Source: JAXHUH01 sp034211175
Lineage (GTDB): Bacteria; Actinomycetota; Acidimicrobiia; Acidimicrobiales; CAIXPF01
NCBI GenBank assembly: GCA_034211175.1
Contig: JAXHUH010000268.1
Coordinates: 1-40,326, forward strand
Direction: 5' to 3'
Length of the DNA: 40,326 nucleotides
This document shows positions 7,835 to 13,777 of this stretch, piece after piece (the first letter of the stretch is position 1; every line of letters begins with the position of its first letter). The position numbers and the translations under genes are program-made. The notes beneath the pieces were generated by a model. The model was not told the DNA's origin. It saw only the letters and a program-made list of their open reading frames with translations, and made no database searches.

Positions 7835-7916
7835 CGTTCAGTTCCTCTCGGGGCGGTCGTACATCGGTGGGGGTTCCGGGACGGCGTGCCGGGGCGGGCC
7901 GGACGCCGGCTCGTCG

Positions 7917-9266
7917 CTACAGGCCGACGCGGCCCGTGGCGTTGATCAGGCGGTCGAGGAGCTCGTCGACCGTGGAGACGACCCGGGCCGACGCCTCGTA
8001 GGCCCGCTGGAGCTTGATCAGCTCCGCCATCTCCTCGTCGAGCGAGACACCCGTCGTCTCCATGCGACGGGTCTCGGCCCGCTCCAGGTACTCGGCCGCG
8101 GGGGCGCGGGCCTCGTCCGCTGCGGCGGCCGACGAGCCGAGCTGGCCGGCCAGCGACAGCAGCTCCTCGCTCACCGACAGCCCACCCGAGGTGTCGTCGC
8201 CGACGTCGGCGAGGACGAGGGCGTGGGCGCCGTCGTCGGGGTTGCCGGTCGACGATGCCGCGATGCCGTCGGGCGTGAGCCCGGCGGCGACCGCGATGGT
8301 CTCCGCGGTGCTTCCGCTGAAGAAGGCCCCGCCGGGCAGGCCGTTGAGGTCGAAGCCGAGCGCGTGCGTGTCGTTGACCGAGGTCTCGAGCGTGGACGCC
8401 ACGTTGTCGAGCGTCGCCTCGATGCTCGGCAGCGTCAGCTCCCGGGCCTCGATGAGGGCGCCGAGCTCGCCGCCGACCACCGCGGGACGGCCGTTGGAGG
8501 CCCACACCGGGGTGCCCGAGTCGAGCTGGATGGCGTCGACCTCGGTGCCCCGCACGAGCGGCATGCCCCCGACGAACACGTCGGTGATGGTGTCGCGCTT
8601 GCGAATCGTGACCGCGGTCAGCCGGGAGAGCTCGTCGAGGAGCTTGTCGCGCTGGTCGAGCAGGGTGAGCGGCTGCTCACCGAGCACCGCGGCCTGCATG
8701 AGGTGGCCGTTGACCACGGCGATCTGGTCGCCGAGCGAGTCGATCCGGTTCACGACCTGCACGACGCGGCCGTCGATGTCGACCCGCACCGCCTGGGTGC
8801 GCTGGGCCGCGTCGTTCAGCGACCGGGTCAGCTGCTCGGCCGCGGCCAGCACCCGCTGGCGGCTCGTCTGGTCGGACGGGTCGAGGGCGAGCTCCTCGAA
8901 GCTCGTGAAGAAGTCGCCCATGCTGTCGACCGTGCCGCCCTCGAGCGGACCGAGGATGTTCTCGGCCCGGGCCGCGATCTCGGCCCGCACGTCCGCGGCG
9001 CCGCTCTGGGTGGCGGCGGCCCGGAACGCCCGGTCCTCGATGTCGTCGCGGATGCGGGACGTGCCCTCGACCTCGATCCCGCCGGGGCGGTAGGTCGGGT
9101 TGGACGGCAGCGTGGGGTGGCCCCACGACACGTCCGCCACCTCGACCCGGCGCCGCGTGTAACCCTCGGTGCCGGCGTTGGCCAGGTTCTGGCCCGTGAT
9201 CTCGATGCCACGCTGCGCAGCCGTGAGTCCGGACACGCCGATCCTCAGGCCGTCGAAGCTACCCAT
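7917..9266 (-). CDS. flgK: Flagellar hook-associated protein FlgK (HAP1)
   Basis: Forms the first ring of the hook-filament junction. The 449-residue product carries the flagellar rod/hook N-terminal motif (IGVSGLTAAQRGIEITGQNLANAGTEGYTRR, residues 7-40) and the C-terminal motif (SLDEEMAELIKLQRAYEASARVVSTVDELLDRLI). The middle (LLDQRDKLLDELSRL, around residues 170-190) matches FlgK. It is shorter than the ~550 residues of enteric FlgK, mainly in the central exposed region. The ATG lies 3 bases past the flgN stop, so the pair is coupled; FlgN is the export chaperone for FlgK and FlgL. Confidence 0.94.
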   Translation of the reverse strand: MGSFDGLRIGVSGLTAAQRGIEITGQNLANAGTEGYTRRRVEVADVSWGHPTLPSNPTYRPGGIEVEGTSRIRDDIEDRAFRAAATQSGAADVRAEIAARAENILGPLEGGTVDSMGDFFTSFEELALDPSDQTSRQRVLAAAEQLTRSLNDAAQRTQAVRVDIDGRVVQVVNRIDSLGDQIAVVNGHLMQAAVLGEQPLTLLDQRDKLLDELSRLTAVTIRKRDTITDVFVGGMPLVRGTEVDAIQLDSGTPVWASNGRPAVVGGELGALIEARELTLPSIEATLDNVASTLETSVNDTHALGFDLNGLPGGAFFSGSTAETIAVAAGLTPDGIAASSTGNPDDGAHALVLADVGDDTSGGLSVSEELLSLAGQLGSSAAAADEARAPAAEYLERAETRRMETTGVSLDEEMAELIKLQRAYEASARVVSTVDELLDRLINATGRVGL

Positions 9267-9269
9267 CGC

Positions 9270-9758
9270 TCAAAGCCTCCCTTCGATGCCTGTCGACGCG
9301 GTGGTCGATCGGAGCTCCGCGGTCGGGGTGTAGACGGTCAGCTCCGGGGCCGGCCGACCGAGCTGGTCGCCGATCAGGCTCCGGAACTCCTGGAGCGCCT
9401 GGTGGACGGCCGCCCGGTTCCTCGACCCGGTGCGCTCGATCTCGTCGGTCAGCACGATGAAGTCGTGCTGGAGCCCGGCGAGGGTCGAGCGGTGGGGCTC
9501 GGGGGCGAAGGCGACCAGGCGGCCGAGCGTGACCTCACCGGCGGGGATGCCGCTGGCCTCGGCCAGGCGGGCCACACAGCGGGCGCGCTCGGCCTCCGAA
9601 CGCCGGATGCGCTCGGTCAGCTCGTCCACCTCCTGCGATGCCCGGGTCAGGTACTTCGCCTGGCCGGTCAGCAGGATGCCGAGCTGCGCGGCGAGCCGGT
9701 ACACCAGCTCCTCCAGCAGCGCCCGCTCGTGGCGGAGCACCTCGATCAACTCGTCCAT
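9270..9758 (-). CDS. flgN: Flagellar export chaperone FlgN
   Basis: A 162-residue, largely helical protein that fits FlgN/FlgN-like chaperones: N-terminal helix MDELIEVLRHERALLEELVYRLAAQLGILL, then a long heptad-rich segment (ASQEVDELTERIRRSEAERARCVARLAEASG) and a C-terminal helix (LQHDFIVLTDEIERTGSRNRAAVHQALQEF). FlgN binds FlgK and FlgL before export and keeps them monomeric. The ATG at 9758 was chosen because helix 1 starts there and GGAGAG precedes it; an in-frame start 31 codons upstream would add an Arg/Gly-rich, unlikely extension. It sits directly before flgK. Sequence conservation in this family is low, so placement supports the call as much as sequence does. Confidence 0.85.
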   Translation of the reverse strand: MDELIEVLRHERALLEELVYRLAAQLGILLTGQAKYLTRASQEVDELTERIRRSEAERARCVARLAEASGIPAGEVTLGRLVAFAPEPHRSTLAGLQHDFIVLTDEIERTGSRNRAAVHQALQEFRSLIGDQLGRPAPELTVYTPTAELRSTTASTGIEGRL

Positions 9759-9798
9759 CGGAATCTCTCCAAAAGGTCCTCGGCGAGTGCCCTTTCGT

Positions 9799-9823
9799 CC
9801 CCTACGGGAGAAACCTGTAGGGG
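9799..9823 (-). promoter_or_regulatory. Inverted repeat in the csrA-flgN gap
   Basis: CCCCTAC at 9799-9805 pairs exactly with GTAGGGG at 9817-9823 around an 11-base loop, about 40 bases before flgN. On the minus-strand RNA it is followed by GGGAC, GAGGAC and TTGGAG, three GGA triplets up to the ribosome site. It could be an mRNA leader structure or an operator; no clear promoter is visible around it. Confidence 0.4.
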
Positions 9824-9925
9824 TGGAACCGCCCGACGACCGGGATTCCACAAGGTGGACGTGCCCACGTGGACCGACGTTGCGCGTACCCGGCCCTCAG
9901 CGCTGAGCAGGCCGGAAGACCCACC

Positions 9926-10261
9926 TCATCGAGCCGACGGGTCGGCGCCCTCCGCCGTGGCCGACGGGCGCGGCGGGTCCTCGCCGTCCGCCTGAGCGTC
10001 GGACGCCTCGGGCCCGTCGGCCGCCGATCCGGCCTCGTCTGCGGGCGGCGTGCCGAACAACCCGCCCACGTCGGCGCCGAACCGGGACGACGCGGCGTTC
10101 TGCCGGGTCACCTCGTTGAGCAGCTCACTGCGGTGGATGGCGACCTCACGGGGCGCGGTGATGCCCAGCCTGACCTGGTCACCCCGGACCTCGAGCACGG
10201 TGACGGTGATCGAGGTGCCGATGACGAGGCCCTCGTGAGGACGGCGTGTGAGCACGAGCAC
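9926..10261 (-). CDS. csrA: Carbon storage / translational regulator CsrA with C-terminal tail
   Basis: RNA-binding translational regulator that in Gram-positives represses flagellin synthesis and is sequestered by FliW. Residues 1-60 match CsrA closely: VLVLTRRPHEGLVIG, then ITVTVLEVRGDQVRLGITAPREVAIHRSEL, including the RNA-contacting N-terminal LVLTR and the VAIHR strand. The GTG start at 10261 aligns with the family start, lacks a ribosome site and lies 7 bases after a -10-like TAGGCT, so the mRNA may be leaderless. At 111 residues it is longer than the usual 60-75: a low-complexity, Ala/Asp/Pro-rich tail follows from about residue 65. It faces the M15 peptidase and fliW genes across a 99-base gap. 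Confidence 0.93.
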   Translation of the reverse strand: MLVLTRRPHEGLVIGTSITVTVLEVRGDQVRLGITAPREVAIHRSELLNEVTRQNAASSRFGADVGGLFGTPPADEAGSAADGPEASDAQADGEDPPRPSATAEGADPSAR

Positions 10262-10268
10262 ACCGTCG

Positions 10269-10274
10269 AGCCTA
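10269..10274 (-). promoter_or_regulatory. -10 box for leaderless csrA transcription
   Basis: TAGGCT on the minus strand (10274-10269) ends 7 bases before the csrA GTG, so initiation would fall at or next to the start codon. The -35 region is not recognisable. The same spacing occurs at alkB and the SARP gene in this window. Confidence 0.5.
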
Positions 10275-10360
10275 GGGGACGCATCACATTGCGTGTCGAC
10301 TGCACTACAGATTGTGACGAACTGGGTCGATGGTCCCGATGCGAAGAACGGGGAGCGAGG

Positions 10361-11191
10361 GTGGAACCACTCGGCATCAGCGGCATCCAACAGCGCATCG
10401 GCAACATCCAGGCCCGCTTCGGCATGATCACCCTGCCGCGCGCCACCGACTCGACGGCGGCCGCCGACGCCGACTTCGCGTCCCAGCTCGCCGCCGCGAT
10501 GGGCGAGGACGAGACGCTGCTCGGCCCTGCCTCGCTGGGAGGCGGTGCCAACACGGGGCTCGCCTCGATCCTCGGTCGGGCGCTGCCCGGCGCCGGGGCC
10601 GTCACCTCCGCGTACGGCGCGGTGCTCGGCGCGCAGCAGGCGCTGCCCGGCCTGAGCGGCACCGGCGGGGTCGGTGGGGTCGGCGGCATCGGTGGGGTCG
10701 GCGGCATCGGTGGGGTCGGCGGCATCGGGGGGGTCGGCGGCATCGGGGGACCGGCTGCGGCCGCGTCGTACCGGCCGGCGTACTCGAAGGGCGACGTGCC
10801 CATCCCCGACGACTTCCGCAGCTTCGGCAACGGCAAGGTCCCGGCCGATCGGCTGGCGCCCATCGGCCACGGGAACCACCGCCACGCCCCCGAGGCGGCC
10901 GCCGGCTTCCGGGCGATGGAGGCCGCGGCCCGCGCCGCCGGCGTGGAGATCGGCGTCACCGACTCGTACCGCTCGTACGAGGCCCAGGTCGACGTCGCGC
11001 GGCGAAAGGGCATCTACGGTCAGGGGGGTTGGGCCGCGGTGCCGGGTACGAGCAACCACGGATGGGGCTTCGCGACCGACCTCGATCTCGACAGCTCGGC
11101 GTTGGCATGGATGCGCGACAACGCCTGGCGATACGGCTTCGTGGAGGACACACCCCGTGAGCCCTGGCACTGGACCTACCGTCCGGCCTGA
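10361..11191 (+). CDS. M15-family D-Ala-D-Ala carboxypeptidase-like protein of the flagellar locus
   Basis: Likely peptidoglycan peptidase, 276 residues. The C-terminal domain (about residues 145-276) has the VanY/M15B zinc signature: SNHGWGFATDLDL (His and Asp ligands) and EPWHWTYRP (third ligand His), plus VTDSYRSYEAQ. The N-terminus (VEPLGISGIQQRIGNIQARFGM) resembles a short element I recall from wall hydrolases encoded in other actinobacterial flagellar clusters. A Gly/Val/Ile repeat (about residues 104-128) links the two. The GTG at 10361 is preceded by GGGAGCGAGG. It has no clear signal peptide and could be exported by the flagellar system, opening the wall for the rod as FlgJ does elsewhere (inference). 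fliW starts 7 bases after its stop. Confidence 0.85.
   Translation: MEPLGISGIQQRIGNIQARFGMITLPRATDSTAAADADFASQLAAAMGEDETLLGPASLGGGANTGLASILGRALPGAGAVTSAYGAVLGAQQALPGLSGTGGVGGVGGIGGVGGIGGVGGIGGVGGIGGPAAAASYRPAYSKGDVPIPDDFRSFGNGKVPADRLAPIGHGNHRHAPEAAAGFRAMEAAARAAGVEIGVTDSYRSYEAQVDVARRKGIYGQGGWAAVPGTSNHGWGFATDLDLDSSALAWMRDNAWRYGFVEDTPREPWHWTYRPA
10673..10744 (+). repeat. Four tandem 18-base repeats inside the M15 peptidase gene
   Basis: The unit GGTGGGGTCGGCGGCATC at 10673-10690 is repeated exactly at 10691 and 10709, and with one change (GGG for GGT) at 10727. It encodes a flexible GGVGGI repeat linking the N-terminal element to the peptidase domain. In-frame gain or loss of units by slippage would change linker length without a frameshift. 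Confidence 0.9.
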
Positions 11192-11198
11192 TGGCACC

Positions 11199-11660
11199 GT
11201 GACCGACCCCGCTGCACCCGGCGCGATCCCCGACGCGGTCGAGACGACGCGCTTCGGCCGCCTGGCGGTGGACCCGGAGACGGTGATCCGCTTCCCGGAC
11301 GGCATCCCCGGCTTCGCCGAGCTGCGCGCCGCCATCATCGTGCCGAGCGGCGCCCGCGAGGACGTCGTCTGGCTCCAATCGGTGGAGCGGGGCGACCTCG
11401 CGTTCCTCGCCGCGCTCGCCGGTTCGATGTTCCTCGGCTACGCCCCGGTCGTCGAGGACGAGGACTGTGAGCAGCTCCACCTCACCTCTGCCGATGACGC
11501 CATGGTGCTGTGCCTGCTGTCGGTCGACGGCGACGCCGGCGCCGTGACCGGCAACCTCCGGGCCCCGATCATCGTCAACACGGTCGAGCGCCTCGGCCGC
11601 CAGGTGATCCTCACCGACGAGGACCTCCCCATCCGCGCCCCCGTCGGCGCCGGAGCCTGA
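11199..11660 (+). CDS. fliW: Flagellar assembly factor FliW
   Basis: FliW binds flagellin and, when free, binds CsrA to relieve its repression of flagellin translation. The 153-residue product has the family's features: ETTRFGRLAVDPETVIRFPDGIPGF near residues 14-38, then WLQSVERGDLAFLAA, CLLSVDG, and near the end NLRAPIIVNTVERLGRQVIL. The GTG at 11199 is the only plausible start after the peptidase stop, 7 bases upstream, so the two genes form a short plus-strand operon divergent from csrA. Length matches the family (130-155). Confidence 0.95.
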   Translation: MTDPAAPGAIPDAVETTRFGRLAVDPETVIRFPDGIPGFAELRAAIIVPSGAREDVVWLQSVERGDLAFLAALAGSMFLGYAPVVEDEDCEQLHLTSADDAMVLCLLSVDGDAGAVTGNLRAPIIVNTVERLGRQVILTDEDLPIRAPVGAGA

Positions 11661-11678
11661 CCCCCTACCACACGCGAA

Positions 11679-11721
11679 CCGGGTTCCACCCCGCTCACCA
11701 CCAGCCCTCCGGGGAACCCGG
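11679..11721. terminator. Convergent terminator between fliW and vapC
   Basis: CCGGGTTCC (11679-11687) pairs exactly with GGAACCCGG (11713-11721) around a 25-base loop, in the 66-base gap between the convergent fliW and vapC genes. It could serve both strands. There is no T-run. Confidence 0.5.
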
Positions 11722-11726
11722 AACCG

Positions 11727-12152
11727 TCAGCCGACCGGGTTGAACCAGCGGACCTCGGAGAAGCGGGCAAAGTCCGCGTCCGCCGAGCACACCGCGATCC
11801 CGTGCTCGATGGCGAGCGCCGCGAGATGTGCGTCCGGGATGTCGTTCGCCCGGAGCCGGTAGCGCCGGACGAGATCGCCGAGCACGACTGCGTGGCCGGC
11901 AGTCGGCTCGGGGATCCATGCGGCGGGCGCGGCGAGCCAATCGTCCACGTGGCCCCAGGCCTCCTCCCCGCTCAACGGCTCTGCGTAGGCACCCGGGTGG
12001 GTGCGGATGCGCACGAAGGCCAGCAACGACGGCCACGGCAGGGCGATGCGCGTCGCGCCGTTCAAGGCGTCGGTCAACCAGCGCACGGCCGCGGGATGGA
12101 ACGGGCTCGACTCGTCCTGTGCGAACAGCAGGACGTTCGCGTCGACCAGCAT
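11727..12152 (-). CDS. vapC: VapC-like PIN-domain toxin ribonuclease
   Basis: A 141-residue PIN-domain protein, probably a toxin cutting RNA (tRNA or rRNA in studied VapCs). Acidic Mg-binding residues are in the expected places: Asp4 in MLVDANVLL, then DIPDAHLAALAIEHGIAVCSADADFARF near the C-terminus. Its ATG overlaps the antitoxin stop by one base (TGATG), the normal coupled arrangement. The pair sits between fliW and the fliR terminus, an accessory insertion among flagellar genes. Confidence 0.9.
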   Translation of the reverse strand: MLVDANVLLFAQDESSPFHPAAVRWLTDALNGATRIALPWPSLLAFVRIRTHPGAYAEPLSGEEAWGHVDDWLAAPAAWIPEPTAGHAVVLGDLVRRYRLRANDIPDAHLAALAIEHGIAVCSADADFARFSEVRWFNPVG

Positions 12153-12382
12153 CAGTGGCGGCCGGGCCCCTCGAGCGCGTCGAGGGCTGCGGCCACATCG
12201 TTGACATCGATCCGGGCATGGCCGGCCGAGGTCCGCTGGACGAACGTCGGCCGTGGACCGGACCCGAGCAGCGCCTCCCGCACGAGATCGTTGACGACCG
12301 TGCTCACTCCGACGCCCCGTTCACGGCGGAGCTTCTCGATCGCAGCCGCCGTGTCGTCGTCGAACGTGACCGTCGTGCGCAT
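12152..12382 (-). CDS. vapB: VapB-like ribbon-helix-helix antitoxin
   Basis: A 76-residue antitoxin. The ATG at 12382 gives MRTTVTFDDDTAAAIEKLRRERGVGVSTVVNDLVREAL, a ribbon-helix-helix DNA-binding fold in residues 1-40; a C-terminal toxin-binding tail follows (DVNDVAAALDALEGPGRH). GAGGAGCGAGGAC precedes the start, which favours it over an ATG 18 codons upstream. VapB normally neutralises VapC and, with it, represses its own promoter; GATGC-type palindromes upstream (12446-12473) are candidate sites. Confidence 0.88.
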   Translation of the reverse strand: MRTTVTFDDDTAAAIEKLRRERGVGVSTVVNDLVREALLGSGPRPTFVQRTSAGHARIDVNDVAAALDALEGPGRH

Positions 12383-12445
12383 GTCCTCGCTCCTCGTTCT
12401 CGTGCGCGTCGTTTCCCGTGCACATCCGTGCCGCACTCCGGTGGA

Positions 12446-12473
12446 GCATCATGATGCAGCACCTGGATGCATC
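12446..12473 (-). promoter_or_regulatory. Palindromes upstream of vapBC (candidate autoregulatory operator)
   Basis: A perfect 12-base palindrome GCATCATGATGC (12446-12457) and an 8-base one GATGCATC (12466-12473) share the half-site GATGC. A -10-like TAGCAT lies at 12485-12480 on the minus strand. This is about 65-90 bases before vapB, where a VapBC complex would bind. Confidence 0.45.
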
Positions 12474-12515
12474 ACTGCGATGCTACTGCGAGGCAGGCAG
12501 GCGCACACGCAAACT

Positions 12516-12554
12516 GGCCACCGCCACGGCCACGTCTCGACCGTGGTGGTGGCC
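12516..12554 (-). terminator. Terminator hairpin of the fliM-fliR operon
   Basis: GGCCACCGCCACGG (12516-12529) pairs with CCGTGGTGGTGGCC (12541-12554), 13 of 14 positions matching, starting 7 bases after the fliR stop. A short TTT follows on the minus strand. It marks the end of the flagellar export-gate operon. Confidence 0.7.
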
Positions 12555-12561
12555 AGAACGG

Positions 12562-13320
12562 TCAGCCGACCATGAGGTCGCCGAGGCGGAGGCCGGCGTC
12601 GACGAGGCGCTCGGCGAAGGGGCCGGCGTAGCTGAACACCAGGCCCATCGTCGCCAACGCCACCGCCGCCTTCACCGGCAGGCCGAGGATGAACACGTTG
12701 GCCTGCGGGGCGAAGCGGGCCGCAGCCGACAGCGCGACCTCGGTGAGCAGGACGGCCCCGACCACCGGCATCGCCATCCGGGTGGCGATGACCAGCATGT
12801 CGCCGAGCGCGGACGCCGCCACCATGGCGTCGAGGTCGAGCCCGCTCGTCGCCGCGGCCGGCACCGCCTCGAACGAGGCCAGGAACCCGGCGACGACCTG
12901 GAGGTAGCCGCCGGTGGCGAAGAGCAGGGCGACGAACGTGGCCTGGCTGAGACGGGCGAAGGGCGCGGCGATGTCGTTGGTCGCCGGGTTGAACACCGCG
13001 GCGAGCGAGAACCCGGCGAACAGGTCGACCATGGCGCCGGCCACGTCGAACGCGGTCACCATCAGGGCGAGCAGCCAGCCGAGCACCAGCCCGATGCCGA
13101 TCTGGACCACGAAGGCGGTCACGAACCCGGCGACGTCGGTCGGCATCGGCGCACGCGCCACCTCGAGCGGCGCCACCGCCCACGCCAGCGTCACCGCCAA
13201 CGAGACCCGCACCGTCATCGCCACCGCCCGGTTGGCGGTGAGCGGCACGACGAGGGTCCACGCCGCGGACCGGCCGAGGGCCAGGCAGAACGCGGTGACG
13301 AGGTCGAGGTCGAGCTGCAC
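12562..13320 (-). CDS. fliR: Flagellar export gate protein FliR
   Basis: Membrane subunit that closes the FliP-FliQ-FliR export channel. The product has about six hydrophobic segments and FliR-type stretches such as GIGLVLGWLLALMVTAFDVAG, AAVFNPATNDIAAPFARL and PQANVFILGLPVKAAVALATMG. The GTG at 13320 (VQLDLDLVTAFCLALGR, 252 residues) is preferred because GGGGCTGAGG precedes it; an in-frame TTG at 13335 adds five residues without a ribosome site. It is last in the fliM-N-OP-Q-R order. The gap to fliQ (126 bases) is long for this operon and holds an inverted-repeat segment. Confidence 0.93.
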   Translation of the reverse strand: MQLDLDLVTAFCLALGRSAAWTLVVPLTANRAVAMTVRVSLAVTLAWAVAPLEVARAPMPTDVAGFVTAFVVQIGIGLVLGWLLALMVTAFDVAGAMVDLFAGFSLAAVFNPATNDIAAPFARLSQATFVALLFATGGYLQVVAGFLASFEAVPAAATSGLDLDAMVAASALGDMLVIATRMAMPVVGAVLLTEVALSAAARFAPQANVFILGLPVKAAVALATMGLVFSYAGPFAERLVDAGLRLGDLMVG

Positions 13321-13334
13321 CGGCCTCAGCCCCA

Positions 13335-13441
13335 ATGTTTCATATCGCTGCGTTCTGGCTGGTCAGAACGTTGTCGGCCACGAACGAGCGGGTTCGCATC
13401 CGTGCAGGTCATCGGTGCCTTTCGGTGTGCCCATGAAACAT
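13335..13441. repeat. 107-base segment bounded by 9-bp inverted repeats in the fliQ-fliR gap
   Basis: ATGTTTCAT (13335-13343) and its exact complement ATGAAACAT (13433-13441) bound the segment. Inside is a 7-bp hairpin CGTTCTG/CAGAACG (13351-13357 with 13364-13370). The end motifs are AT-richer than the surrounding DNA. It may be a small inserted element or a structured intercistronic spacer. Confidence 0.45.
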
Positions 13442-13446
13442 CAGGG

Positions 13447-13713
13447 CTAGATCGCGCCGGGCACGCTCTCGTACAGCCGTTGGGTGAACTCCACGAGCTG
13501 GTTGAGCATCCAGCCGCCGAGGATCAGAATCACCGCGGCGATCGCCACGAGCTTCGGCACGAACGTCAGCGTCATCTCCTGCACCTGGGTGAGCGCCTGG
13601 AGCAGGCTGATGATGGTGCCGACCGCGATCGACACGCCGAGGATCGGCCCCGACACCATCAGCCCGACCCACAGCGCGTCGCGCAGGATGTCGATCACGT
13701 AGGCGTCGAGCAC
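13447..13713 (-). CDS. fliQ: Flagellar export gate protein FliQ
   Basis: A small two-helix membrane subunit of the export gate, 88 residues, the family's normal size. It shows both hydrophobic helices (ALWVGLMVSGPILGVSIAVGTIISLLQA and PKLVAIAAVILILGGWMLNQLVEF) and the conserved loop QALTQVQEMTLTFVPK between them. The GTG start has an excellent ribosome site, GGAGGAGGTG. It lies 64 bases after the fliO-fliP fusion. Confidence 0.96.
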   Translation of the reverse strand: MLDAYVIDILRDALWVGLMVSGPILGVSIAVGTIISLLQALTQVQEMTLTFVPKLVAIAAVILILGGWMLNQLVEFTQRLYESVPGAI

Positions 13714-13777
13714 GGCGCCACCTCCTCCGGGCAGTGCGGGCGGTGCGGGGGCGCGACGGGGCGCGACGAACCGGCGG

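Noticed and set aside
10108..11013. Minus-strand 301-codon frame with repeated Pro-Met-Pro-Pro-Thr
   Set aside because: Antisense shadow of the glycine-repeat linker in the M15 peptidase gene.
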